The notes under the pieces: generated by a model | Told to the model about the DNA's origin: nothing | The model's input: only the letters and a program-made list of their open reading frames with translations | Databases searched by the model: none | Part shown: piece by piece, positions 7,986 to 15,024 of the stretch | How the letters are laid out: the number at the start of each line of letters is the position of its first letter | How positions within the stretch are numbered: the first letter of the stretch is position 1 | Program-made: the position numbers and the translations under genes | DNA from: an uncultured bacterium | Lineage (GTDB): Bacteria > Bacteroidota > Bacteroidia > Bacteroidales > Bacteroidaceae | Assembly (NCBI GenBank): GCA_905216025.1 | Contig: CAJMSE010000005.1 | Span: 100,823-164,822 of the forward strand | Length of the DNA stretch: 64,000 nt | Direction: 5' to 3'

Positions 7986-8755
7986 TGCTGACATGCATAG
8001 ACACACATACGCATCTCGACGGCACCGAGTTCGACGCCGACAGGGATGAGGTGATAGAGCGTGCGGTGGCCGTCGGGGTGACGCGGATGTTCGTCCCGGC
8101 CATCGACCGCGCATCGTCGCTCGCCGCGCTCGGCCTTGCCCGCCGCTATCCCGGCCGCATCTATGCCATGGCCGGCCTGCATCCCGAGGAGGTGAACGCC
8201 GGTTATGCCGGTGCGCTGGCAGAGCTGAAGCCGCTTCTCCCGGGAGAGTTCATCGCCGTGGGCGAGGTCGGCCTCGACTACTACTGGAGCCGTGAGTTCG
8301 AGCGCGAGCAGCTCGCCGCCTTCGAGGAGCAGGTGTGCTGGGCGGTGGAGCACCGCCTGCCGCTGATGATTCACTGCCGCAAGGCGCAGAACGAGATGGT
8401 GGCCATGCTCCGCAGATATGAGAAGGAGCTGCCCGGAGGCGTCTTCCACTGCTTCACAGGAAACGAGAAGGAGGCCGCCGAGCTGCTCCGCTTCGACCGT
8501 TTCGTGCTTGGCATCGGCGGCGTGCTGACCTTCAAGAAGAGCAACCTGCCGCAGGTGCTGCCCTCGGTGCCTCTCGACCGCATCGTGCTCGAGACCGACA
8601 GCCCATACATGGCGCCCGTGCCGATGCGCGGACAGCGCAACGAGAGCGCATACGTGAGGCACGTGCTGAGCCGCATGGCAGAGTGTTACGGAGTCAGCGA
8701 GGAGCGCGTGGCAGAGGTGACTACGGCCACCGCCGAGGCCCTTTTCGGCATCTGA
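7985..8755 (+). CDS. tatD: TatD family metal-dependent DNase
   Basis: A 256-residue TIM-barrel hydrolase. Metal ligands fit the family: H8 and H10 (DTHTHLDG), E94 (VGEVGLDYYW), H130 (MIHCRKA), H155 (FHCFTGN) and D205 (ETDSPY). TatD enzymes are 3'-5' exonucleases linked to DNA repair and RNA turnover; the gene name reflects genetic linkage in enterics, not a role in Tat export. I chose the ATG at 7985 because it overlaps the previous stop and starts exactly at the conserved N-terminus; the frame is open further upstream but that part is antisense-like filler inside the prenyl synthase gene. Confidence 0.92.
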   Translation: MLTCIDTHTHLDGTEFDADRDEVIERAVAVGVTRMFVPAIDRASSLAALGLARRYPGRIYAMAGLHPEEVNAGYAGALAELKPLLPGEFIAVGEVGLDYYWSREFEREQLAAFEEQVCWAVEHRLPLMIHCRKAQNEMVAMLRRYEKELPGGVFHCFTGNEKEAAELLRFDRFVLGIGGVLTFKKSNLPQVLPSVPLDRIVLETDSPYMAPVPMRGQRNESAYVRHVLSRMAECYGVSEERVAEVTTATAEALFGI

Positions 8756-8835
8756 CGGCACGGCCGCATGCCCGCCGGCTTTATTAAAGAAATATAAAAA
8801 AGCGTGTAAGATACGCGATTTAGGCAGAAAAAGAA

Positions 8836-8843
8836 TAATTTTG
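8836..8843 (+). promoter_or_regulatory. Promoter -7 element for tRNA-Ser
   Basis: TAATTTTG, 16 bases upstream of the mature tRNA 5' end. Transcription may continue into exbB, as no terminator is visible between them. Confidence 0.6.
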
Positions 8844-8859
8844 CAGCGCATAACGCGAA

Positions 8860-8947
8860 GGAGAGGTGCTCGAGTGGTTGAAGAGGCACGCCTGGAAAGC
8901 GTGTAACCGGCAAAACCGGTTCGCAGGTTCGAATCCTGTTCTCTCCG
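8860..8947 (+). tRNA. tRNA-Ser (anticodon GGA)
   Basis: An 88-base class II tRNA. The acceptor stem pairs GGAGAGG (8860-8866) with TCTCTCC (8940-8946), discriminator G. The anticodon loop in GCCTGGAAAGC gives GGA (serine UCC/UCU). A long variable arm (CCGGCAAAACCGG) and a T-arm with GGTTCGAATCC are present. CCA is not encoded. It sits between tatD and exbB. Confidence 0.95.
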
Positions 8948-8974
8948 CTAATAGGAATCAATCAGCTTACAGGG

Positions 8975-9844
8975 ATGAGAAAATTAATTGCTCTTTATGC
9001 AATTATCGGTTTCCTTTTTTTTGTTCAGCCTTGCTTGGCAGGCGCTCAGACGAAGCCGGACACGGTGGAAACAGTGATTAAGGACACTTCGGCCGTTGCA
9101 GCTTCAGACTCCGTTGACGGCGGCGTCGCAGGCAGCGGGCTTTCAGACGACGGGCTTTCAGACGTGCTCGATGAGGAGGAAAGCAAGGGATTTCACACTC
9201 AGCTTAAGACAAAGTTCATAGAGGGAAACGCCGGTTTCATGGCCCTCGTGGCCCTCGCGCTCGTGCTCGGACTGGCTTTCTGCATCGAGCGGATAATCTA
9301 TCTGACCCTTTCGGAGATTAACGCGAAGAAGTTTATGCAGGACCTTGAGGCTAAGGTGGAGGCCGACGACATCGAGGGCGCAAAGGCGCTCTGCCGCGAG
9401 ACGCGCGGCCCGGTGGCCTCGATATGCTATCAGGGCCTGGTGCGCATCAGCGAGTCGATAGGCAATATAGAGCGTTCGGTGGTGTCGTACGGTTCGGTGC
9501 AGTCGGCAAACCTTGAGAAAGGATGCTCGTGGATAACCCTGTTCATCTCCATCGCGCCGTCTCTCGGATTCCTCGGAACCGTCATCGGCATGGTGATGGC
9601 ATTCGACCAGATACGCCTCGCCGGCGACATCAGCACCACGATAGTGGCCTCCGGCATGAAGGTGGCCCTGATAACGACAATCTTCGGTATCATCGTAGCC
9701 CTTATATTGCAGCTCTTCTACAACTACGTGGTGTCCAAGATAGAGCATATAACGTCGCAGATGGAAGAGTCGGCGATAACGCTGCTCGACATGATAATGA
9801 AGTTCAAACTGAGGCATGATGAAGACGGCAGGGCATCGCTATAG
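8975..9844 (+). CDS. exbB: MotA/TolQ/ExbB proton channel family protein
   Basis: A 289-residue inner-membrane protein. The N-terminus is a signal-like helix (residues 5-22), then a Ser/Asp-rich segment and a TM helix at about 86-110 (MALVALALVLGLAFCIERIIYL). The paired C-terminal helices carry the family pattern GCSWITLFISIAPSLGFLGTVIGMVMAF and GMKVALITTIFGIIVALILQLFYN. ExbB pentamers with ExbD form a proton-driven motor energising TonB. The extra N-terminal helix is common in Bacteroidota ExbB. It leads a tight four-gene unit, overlapping the next gene by 29 bases. Confidence 0.92.
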   Translation: MRKLIALYAIIGFLFFVQPCLAGAQTKPDTVETVIKDTSAVAASDSVDGGVAGSGLSDDGLSDVLDEEESKGFHTQLKTKFIEGNAGFMALVALALVLGLAFCIERIIYLTLSEINAKKFMQDLEAKVEADDIEGAKALCRETRGPVASICYQGLVRISESIGNIERSVVSYGSVQSANLEKGCSWITLFISIAPSLGFLGTVIGMVMAFDQIRLAGDISTTIVASGMKVALITTIFGIIVALILQLFYNYVVSKIEHITSQMEESAITLLDMIMKFKLRHDEDGRASL

Positions 9845-10355
9845 CTTGCGGAACACTCCGGCCGACAGGTTCTCGGGGCGTGTTCTAATGTTGCTCATCG
9901 CCATTGCGGTGGCCGTGTTCGGCCTGTTCGCCTTTGTAGGCTTTTCCATGCCATACGAGGAGAACGCCAATTTCAATGCCCCGCTTTTCACAGACGTTCT
10001 TATCTGCTTCATCTATACGCTCGTGTTCATGGCCGTTGCCGTGATGGGCGTGTCGGTGTTCCGCAGCCTGAAGTCGGGCTCCGGCAGGCAGGGAGCGTCG
10101 GCCGGGCTCTCCGGAGCGCACATATCATACGGCATCGCCGCGCTGGTGGCCGTGACGCTTGCCGTCACCTGCCTTCTCGGCAGCACGGAGCCGATAAGCA
10201 TAAACGGCGAGAAATACACCTCGGCCGCATGGCTCCGCATCACCGACATGCTGATAAATACTTCCCTCCTGCTCATCGCGGTGGCCGTGCTGCTGGTCGG
10301 CTTCGGCCTGTCGGGCCTCGGCCGGAAGATTCGGAAGGGAACAAAAAGAGCGTAG
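9816..10355 (+). CDS. Four-TM inner-membrane protein of the exb locus, unknown function
   Basis: A 179-residue protein I do not recognise. Four hydrophobic helices are visible at about 23-43, 58-79, 105-124 and 145-166, with a short loop NAPLFTDVLIC between the first pair and basic ends (RKIRKGTKRA). Its start overlaps the exbB 3' end by 29 bases and it ends 3 bases before the first exbD, so it is probably translated with the motor genes and may be a membrane partner of ExbB/ExbD. An alternative ATG is one codon downstream. Confidence 0.8.
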   Translation: MMKTAGHRYSLRNTPADRFSGRVLMLLIAIAVAVFGLFAFVGFSMPYEENANFNAPLFTDVLICFIYTLVFMAVAVMGVSVFRSLKSGSGRQGASAGLSGAHISYGIAALVAVTLAVTCLLGSTEPISINGEKYTSAAWLRITDMLINTSLLLIAVAVLLVGFGLSGLGRKIRKGTKRA

Positions 10356-10358
10356 CCT

Positions 10359-10877
10359 ATGTTCAAGAAGCGTTTTCACGGCAAGGTACCGGCTCTCAAC
10401 ACCACATCCACGGCAGACATCTCGTTCATGCTTCTCGTGTTCTTTCTCGTCACGACATCCATCGACAGCGACTACGGACTGCAGCGCCGGCTCGCCCCCA
10501 TGCCGGAAGACGGCATGCAGGAAGAGCTCGTGGTGAAGCGCAGTGACATGATGGTACTCGCCATCGACGCGGCCGGCACGCTGACATGCGACGGCAAGGA
10601 GGTTGCGGCGGAGAAGTTGACGCAGCGCATCGAGACCTTCGTTGAGGGCAACAGGAAAGGTCATGTGATATCGGTCGAGGTCGACCGCGCCGCCACATAC
10701 GATGCCTACTTCACGCTACAGGAAGCCATCGTCGCGGCATACGGCAACCTGCGCGACAGATATGCGCGCCGCCGCTTCGGCAAGCCGTTTGCCGGTTGCA
10801 CGGCCGATGAGCGATCGGAGGTTGCCGCCCGTTATCCCCAACGCATATCGGAAAGTATGGAAGGAGGCGCGCAATGA
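10359..10877 (+). CDS. exbD: ExbD/TolR family biopolymer transport protein
   Basis: A 172-residue ExbD. A short cytoplasmic N-terminus precedes the single TM helix with the essential aspartate D20 in TADISFMLLVFFLVTTS. The periplasmic domain has the usual mixed fold (MMVLAIDAAGTLTCDGKEV, then VISVEVDRAATYDAYFTLQEAIVAAYGNLRDRYA). It is the first of two ExbD paralogues in tandem; a 4-base ATGA overlap joins it to the second. ExbD couples proton flow through ExbB to TonB. Confidence 0.92.
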   Translation: MFKKRFHGKVPALNTTSTADISFMLLVFFLVTTSIDSDYGLQRRLAPMPEDGMQEELVVKRSDMMVLAIDAAGTLTCDGKEVAAEKLTQRIETFVEGNRKGHVISVEVDRAATYDAYFTLQEAIVAAYGNLRDRYARRRFGKPFAGCTADERSEVAARYPQRISESMEGGAQ

Positions 10878-11341
10878 GTCTGTTCGGCCGTAGGGAGCAT
10901 GCCATGCCGGGACTGAACACGTCGTCGCTGCCCGACATGATATTCACCGTGCTGTTCTTCTTCATCATCGTCACGACCATGCGCGAGGTCGAACTGAAGG
11001 TCCGTTACACCGTGCCGGAAGGCCGGCGGCTGGAGCGGCTGACGAAGAAATCCACCGTCACATATATATATATAGGTATGGCTGGAGCCAAGGATGCTGC
11101 CGGCGGCAGTGCCCCGATGAGGATACAGCTCAACGACAGGATTGCCGAGGTCGACGACATCGCAGACTACATACATGCCGAACGCTCGCGCATGGCTCCC
11201 GAGGACCTCAAGAACATGAAGGTGTGCATCAAGGCAGACCGCTCCGTGCCCATGGGAATGATAGACGATGTGAAGCAGGAATTGCGCCGTTCGGGCGTCC
11301 GCAATATTGTCTATTCAGCCGAATATGCAGACAATTATTGA
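10874..11341 (+). CDS. exbD: ExbD/TolR family protein, second paralogue
   Basis: A 155-residue ExbD with the key aspartate D21 in SSLPDMIFTVLFFFIIVTTM and a C-terminal domain ending VKQELRRSGVRNIVYSAEY. Between TM and C-domain it has a segment rich in ATA/TAT codons (VTYIYIG) and a short Gly/Ala insert (AGAKDAAGGSAP). It overlaps the first exbD by 4 bases. Tandem ExbD pairs are frequent in Bacteroidota; the two subunits may form a heterodimer. Confidence 0.92.
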   Translation: MSLFGRREHAMPGLNTSSLPDMIFTVLFFFIIVTTMREVELKVRYTVPEGRRLERLTKKSTVTYIYIGMAGAKDAAGGSAPMRIQLNDRIAEVDDIADYIHAERSRMAPEDLKNMKVCIKADRSVPMGMIDDVKQELRRSGVRNIVYSAEYADNY

Positions 11342-11380
11342 CAATTTATTTTAAAACGAGCAATCTAACTTACGGTTTTA

Positions 11381-11411
11381 TTGCAGATATCTGATTTTTG
11401 TTATATCTTTG
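11381..11411 (+). promoter_or_regulatory. Promoter for the Lrp/AsnC regulator
   Basis: TTG at 11381-11383, a 20-base spacer, then TATCTTTG at 11404-11411: a full Bacteroidota promoter. It rules out any translation start before about 11418. Confidence 0.75.
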
Positions 11412-11433
11412 CGGCCAAATAAAAGAAATAGAA

Positions 11434-11922
11434 ATGGCAAATCAAAGATTGGACAAACTTGACAAACAGATTCTGCGGCTCATAGCAGGGGATGCGAGAA
11501 TACCGTTTCTCGAGGTGGCCCGCGCTTGCAATGTAAGCGGCGCCGCGATACATCAGCGTATCCAGAAACTGACGAACATTGGCATCTTGAAGGGCTCGCA
11601 GTTCATCATCGACCCTGAAAAAATCGGTTATGAGACGTGTGCGTATATCGGACTGAATCTCCGTAACCCGGAGAACTTCGACCTGGTGGTTGAGGAACTG
11701 AAGAAGATTCCCGAGGTGGTGGAGTGTCATTACACCACCGGCGACTTTGATCTCTTCATCAAGATATATGCCGTAAACAACCATCACCTGCTCAACGTGA
11801 TACACGACAAGCTGCAACCGCTCGGCCTTGCGCGCAGCGAGACCATCATATCGTTCAACACTGCGATAGACCGTCAGCTCCCGATAGTGGACATTCCGGT
11901 GAGCGACGATGAGGCGGAGTGA
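11434..11922 (+). CDS. Lrp/AsnC family transcriptional regulator
   Basis: A 162-residue regulator. An N-terminal winged helix-turn-helix (LDKLDKQILRLIAGDARIPF, with the recognition region VSGAAIHQRIQKL near residues 34-46) is followed by an AsnC ligand-binding/dimerisation domain (GLNLRNPENFDLVVEELKKI, ECHYTTGDFDLFIKIYA). The ATG at 11434 was chosen because it starts the conserved region and lies 22 bases after the promoter. Family members respond to amino acids; the ligand here is unknown. It is followed by a peroxiredoxin 60 bases downstream. Confidence 0.9.
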   Translation: MANQRLDKLDKQILRLIAGDARIPFLEVARACNVSGAAIHQRIQKLTNIGILKGSQFIIDPEKIGYETCAYIGLNLRNPENFDLVVEELKKIPEVVECHYTTGDFDLFIKIYAVNNHHLLNVIHDKLQPLGLARSETIISFNTAIDRQLPIVDIPVSDDEAE

Positions 11923-11982
11923 GCCGATGCCATGCCCAAGGCGTGGCTCCGGATTTGCAGATAACGATTAAACACTAAGGAA

Positions 11983-12432
11983 ATGACAGTAGGAGACAGA
12001 CTGCCCGAGGTATTGGGCATTGACGAGGAAGGCCGCGAGATAAAGGCTGCCGACTTCAAGGGACGTAAGCTGGTGCTTTACTTCTACCCGAAAGACATGA
12101 CATCGGGATGCACCAGTCAGGCCTGCAACCTGCGCGACAACTATGACGGGTTGCGTGCCGCGGGCTATGAGGTCGTCGGAGTGAGCATCAACGACGGCAA
12201 GTCGCATCAGAAGTTCATCGCCAAGAACGAGCTTCCGTTCCATCTTATCGCCGACACGGACCACTCGCTGGCCGAGCAGTTCGGCGTGTGGGGCGAGAAG
12301 AGCATGTACGGCCGCAAGTATTTCGGCACGTTCCGCACCACCTTCATCGTCGGTGAGGACGGCGTCATCGAACGCGTCATCGAACCGAAGAAGATTAAGG
12401 TGAAGGATCACGCCGCCCAGATACTGGGTTGA
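11983..12432 (+). CDS. bcp: Thioredoxin-dependent thiol peroxidase (BCP-type peroxiredoxin)
   Basis: A 149-residue peroxiredoxin reducing hydroperoxides. The peroxidatic cysteine is C43 in YPKDMTSGCTSQAC and the resolving cysteine C48 is five residues on, the pattern of atypical 2-Cys BCP/PrxQ. FRTTFIVGEDGVIERV and the Arg in TFRTT complete the active-site region. Length is normal. It is cytoplasmic. An intrinsic terminator at 12496-12540 ends the unit. Confidence 0.93.
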   Translation: MTVGDRLPEVLGIDEEGREIKAADFKGRKLVLYFYPKDMTSGCTSQACNLRDNYDGLRAAGYEVVGVSINDGKSHQKFIAKNELPFHLIADTDHSLAEQFGVWGEKSMYGRKYFGTFRTTFIVGEDGVIERVIEPKKIKVKDHAAQILG

Positions 12433-12495
12433 AAGGCAGTGAAGGGCAATCCCGAGAGATTGGGATATCAAACAATTCATAATACATGTTTAAAT

Positions 12496-12540
12496 AAAGA
12501 GGAGTCAAAGCCTGCATAAAACAGCCTTGACTCCTCTTTT
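12496..12540 (+). terminator. Intrinsic terminator after bcp
   Basis: AAAGAGGAGTCAA (12496-12508) pairs exactly with TTGACTCCTCTTT (12527-12539), 18-base loop, then a T-rich tail. Confidence 0.85.
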
Positions 12541-12601
12541 TATGAAACGTTGAAGTCGCGTATCAACTTCTCATAGAGTCAGATTAGGAGCGCACAAAGA
12601 A

Positions 12602-12691
12602 ATGCCTGATACCTTTCGCAAGATAAGCCGCAGCTTTATGTTGGCAGTTATCTTGTTCGTTATCAATCAGCTTATAATAATATTTTGTTAA
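12602..12691 (+). CDS. Possible 29-residue hydrophobic peptide
   Basis: An ATG opens a 29-codon frame ending TAA. The peptide has a basic start (RKISR) then an unbroken hydrophobic stretch (MLAVILFVINQLIII), the shape of a single-pass mini-protein such as a type I toxin. No TAnnTTTG promoter or convincing ribosome site is visible directly upstream, and short frames arise by chance in AT-rich DNA. It lies in the accessory patch next to the DUF3800 pair. Low confidence. Confidence 0.25.
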   Translation: MPDTFRKISRSFMLAVILFVINQLIIIFC

Positions 12692-12715
12692 AATTTCAAT
12701 TATTCTGTTCCTTTG

Positions 12716-12747
12716 TTTGCTCGTTTTATTAAAAAGCATTACTTTTG
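12716..12747 (+). promoter_or_regulatory. Orphan promoter in the accessory patch
   Basis: TTTG at 12716-12719, 20-base spacer, TACTTTTG at 12740-12747. No gene on this strand follows; the next gene is convergent. Confidence 0.6.
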
Positions 12748-12753
12748 CAATAT

Positions 12754-12822
12754 AATCTCAGCAACCATGTAGTTGAAAGAGAAACGGGAGCGGCTTTTTA
12801 AGTCAGCTCCTTGCTTTTTATA
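12754..12822 (+). ncRNA. Candidate short RNA
   Basis: From the expected start of the orphan promoter to a hairpin GGAGC (12787-12791) / GCTCC (12806-12810) followed by TTGCTTTTTA. The only start codon inside is directly followed by a stop (ATGTAG). About 70 bases. The 3' hairpin overlaps the end of the convergent gene and may simply be its bidirectional terminator. Confidence 0.35.
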
Positions 12823-13295
12823 TATGCCTCATACTCTTTCAGTAAACGTTCTTTTCGGTTACGGTAAGTTATGAGATACGCAGTCCATGGAATCAGGTAG
12901 TCAGAACCTTTACGCAACACGACAAGATAGCCCTCTTTTTCGTGAAAGATAAGCACATTGGCCTTGTTGCCACGTTTATTTTCCCACACTTTAAGATAAG
13001 GGTGGGTAGAGTCGTTTATCAGTGTTGCAGGCCATTTGATGCGTTCCATCCGGCGCAAGTCGGGATTACGGGTTGCCTCATCTTCACCCTCGGAAGTCAT
13101 GTGCCAGAAAGTTGCTTCCTTTCCACTTTCCATCGGATGCCTTTTGAGGCCTAAACGAATTCCCCGAAACACCGGCCGCTTCTCAATAAAGTCTTTCTTG
13201 AAGAGCTCATATACTGCTTCCAGGTATGCGTTGAAATCGCCGCCATAATCAGATAGCGTAATCAGTTCCGGCAGTTCATAATAATCTTCACTCAT
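12798..13295 (-). CDS. Small protein paired with DUF3800; possible BECR-type nuclease
   Basis: A 165-residue protein starting at the ATG that overlaps the DUF3800 stop by 8 bases (ATGAGTGA), so the two are translationally coupled. Visible blocks: RHPMESGKEATFWHMTSEG, PDLRRMERIKWPATLI, then KANVLIFHEKEGYLVVLRKGSDYLIPWTAY and a basic C-terminal helix. The FWHxxSE plus late hydrophobic strands and WTAY pattern remind me of phage/toxin RNases of the barnase-EndoU-ColicinE5/D-RelE (BECR) fold, but this is recollection, not a domain hit. Codon use is more AT-rich than neighbours, suggesting acquisition. Confidence 0.6.
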   Translation of the reverse strand: MSEDYYELPELITLSDYGGDFNAYLEAVYELFKKDFIEKRPVFRGIRLGLKRHPMESGKEATFWHMTSEGEDEATRNPDLRRMERIKWPATLINDSTHPYLKVWENKRGNKANVLIFHEKEGYLVVLRKGSDYLIPWTAYLITYRNRKERLLKEYEAYIKSKELT

Positions 13296-13998
13296 ACTTG
13301 CTCTTCCAAATAAACAGATTAAACTTGTTCTCACGGTAGAGTGTGTTCGACAGCAGAGTGTAACCGCTTCGCTGTCTGATACGTTCTATCAAAGCGAGCT
13401 TGGTCTCGCTCCCACTTAATCCGCGGTGAATATACGATATTGCACCGATAAGCAAGTCTGTAAGTCCCATCAGTTCTACTTCGTGCGACCTTATCTGCTG
13501 TATTCTTCTAATCATATTACGGTTAAAATCGTAATTGCTATTGCATAGCACATCACGTAGTTTGAGAACTTTCTCCTGGCTGCGGGTATCTTTGATGTCT
13601 ATGTATACAGCATACTCATAGCCAGGTTCTAAGACAGTCTTCAGCATCTGAAAATATGTCTTGTAATAGAAGTCATCGTGTGTTTGGTTAAAACGTCCAT
13701 GATTGAGCTTACGTTTATCAGGGATAACCACCGCCCTAAAATGCAGATAGCTATTGTCAAAGAAGTAATCAATCAGATCTATATAAAGTGCCAGCATGGA
13801 GGGAGACACTTTATTCCATTTGATTTCGGCGTCGGCTTTTATGCCATGCTCAACTTTTATCTCTCGTATGCGGTCATTAGCTTCTTTCTTTTTAGCATCG
13901 GGACAGAGTATTCCGCCAATCACCATAGCTGTCACATTTACGGGATCATGCTCCAAGTGGCAGCTCTCATCACAATATATATTAAACAGTTCTCCCAT
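13288..13998 (-). CDS. DUF3800 domain-containing protein
   Basis: A 236-residue protein with the DUF3800 hallmarks: IYCDESCHLEHD at residues 7-18 (acidic DES near the first strand), IGGILCPDAKK, an IKWNKVS block at 59-65, FRAVVIPDKRK, YKTYFQMLKTVL and a C-terminal HEVELMGLTDLLIGAISYIHRG with acidic/polar positions. DUF3800 is thought to have an RNase H-like fold and occurs in mobile and defence contexts; its activity is unproven to me. It forms a two-gene unit with the downstream small protein and is more AT-rich than the surrounding genes. Confidence 0.85.
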   Translation of the reverse strand: MGELFNIYCDESCHLEHDPVNVTAMVIGGILCPDAKKKEANDRIREIKVEHGIKADAEIKWNKVSPSMLALYIDLIDYFFDNSYLHFRAVVIPDKRKLNHGRFNQTHDDFYYKTYFQMLKTVLEPGYEYAVYIDIKDTRSQEKVLKLRDVLCNSNYDFNRNMIRRIQQIRSHEVELMGLTDLLIGAISYIHRGLSGSETKLALIERIRQRSGYTLLSNTLYRENKFNLFIWKSKYE

Positions 13999-14355
13999 GA
14001 TTCAGTTCTAATTAAATGGTAGTTTCATCTTCTTGTTCTTCTTCTATATCGTCCGTTGCTGGGGCGGCAATGATGTTTAGATTGTAATTGTTCCCTGTTC
14101 AAACTGCTTGTTAAAGCTCTTCTTTTCAAGAATGATTGAGGGTAGTTAAGCTCAGTGTTCCATCGCTTGCGGAGATTGGCAGAGCAGATGATGAGCAAAT
14201 GCTGTTAAGTTCTGCTCTGTCACATTCTTCCCTCAGGTCCTCAACTGTTCGATTATTATTGCAAAGATAATAAATTTTGTTGATGTTCCCTTATACAGAC
14301 AGGGTAAAATCATTCCTGACAGACGCGATTGGGTGGGGGAAAGGTAAGTGATGGC
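13999..14355 (-). other. Gap upstream of the DUF3800 pair; degraded coding remnants possible
   Basis: No intact gene. On the minus strand, short open pieces in shifting frames look protein-like: LEKKSFNKQFEQGTITI ending near 14080 and an acidic IAAPATDDIEEEQEDETTI ending at 14012, just before DUF3800. They could be the worn-down end of a lost upstream gene. The only promoter signal is at 14262-14269. Confidence 0.35.
14262..14269 (-). promoter_or_regulatory. Promoter -7 element upstream of the DUF3800 pair
   Basis: TATCTTTG on the minus strand; implies a leader of about 255 bases before the DUF3800 ATG, or that it once served the degraded upstream gene. Confidence 0.5.
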
Positions 14356-15012
14356 TTATGCCAGCTTGTGCAGCTCGTCGGCCAGAGCCTTTGCGTGGCT
14401 GGTGAAATCGTCCTTTCCGGCCCTGCTCCACACATCGCCGAGGAAGGCGGCGCCGCCGAAATGCCACTGCCTCAGCTGCCGGATGCAGGCGGCGGTGACT
14501 CCGCCGAGAGCCGTCACGCGGTTGTCTATGATGCCGTCGGCCGCCGCCTGAGCCAGCTCGGCGGGCGTGTAGGCGGCCTGGTAGCCCTCTTTCGATATGC
14601 TGTTGAATATCGGACTGAGGAAGATATAGTCGGCATAGGCTTTCCTTTCAGCGGCTTCGGCGATGGAATGGCATGATGCCGAGACGGTATAGCGTGGCGT
14701 CGGGGCAGAGATAAACGCCTCAGAGCCGGCCTGTTGCTCCCTGTCTGCGGCGATGAATGCCGGTATGTCGGGGTTGCGACGGTTCAGATGAATGCCGGCG
14801 AGGCCGTAGTCGCGGCACAGACTGAAATTATCGTGCACGACGATGCGGCGCCGGCAGCGCCCGGGCAGTGCGTCGAGCAGGCGCGAGCAGTCATCGGCTG
14901 CGGCCCCGGGCTTGCGCAGGTGCAGCAAGTCGAGGTCGCAGTCGAACAGCTCTTCTATCCGCCTTGCCTCATCGGCGATGAAGCAAGGCGGTGTTATCAC
15001 GATGAACTTCAT
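14356..15012 (-). CDS. Thiamine-phosphate synthase-like protein (ThiE/TenI family), second copy
   Basis: A 218-residue TIM-barrel of the ThiE/TenI superfamily: LLHLRKPGA at 34-42, VVHDNFSL, GIHLNRR, a SASCHSIAEA block, FLSPIFNSISKEGY and ALGGVTAACIRQL. It lacks the usual ThiE pyrophosphate-binding QLR(E/M)K plus GPxFPTxTK combination, which instead is present in the upstream thiE. The SCHS and FLSPIF blocks favour a TenI-like thiazole tautomerase role, but substrate is inference. It is the last gene of the thi operon, 12 bases after thiC. Confidence 0.8.
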   Translation of the reverse strand: MKFIVITPPCFIADEARRIEELFDCDLDLLHLRKPGAAADDCSRLLDALPGRCRRRIVVHDNFSLCRDYGLAGIHLNRRNPDIPAFIAADREQQAGSEAFISAPTPRYTVSASCHSIAEAAERKAYADYIFLSPIFNSISKEGYQAAYTPAELAQAAADGIIDNRVTALGGVTAACIRQLRQWHFGGAAFLGDVWSRAGKDDFTSHAKALADELHKLA

Positions 15013-15024
15013 GCGCGTTTAGCG

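Noticed and set aside
11060..11075. ATATATATATA run shared with 19059-19071
   Set aside because: In both genes it encodes alternating Ile/Tyr with the frequent ATA isoleucine codon; in one it is on the coding strand, in the other antisense. Coincidental codon pattern, not a repeat element.
13999..14355. A complete small gene upstream of DUF3800
   Set aside because: Only short pieces in different frames are open; stops interrupt all of them, so I record it only as a possible remnant.
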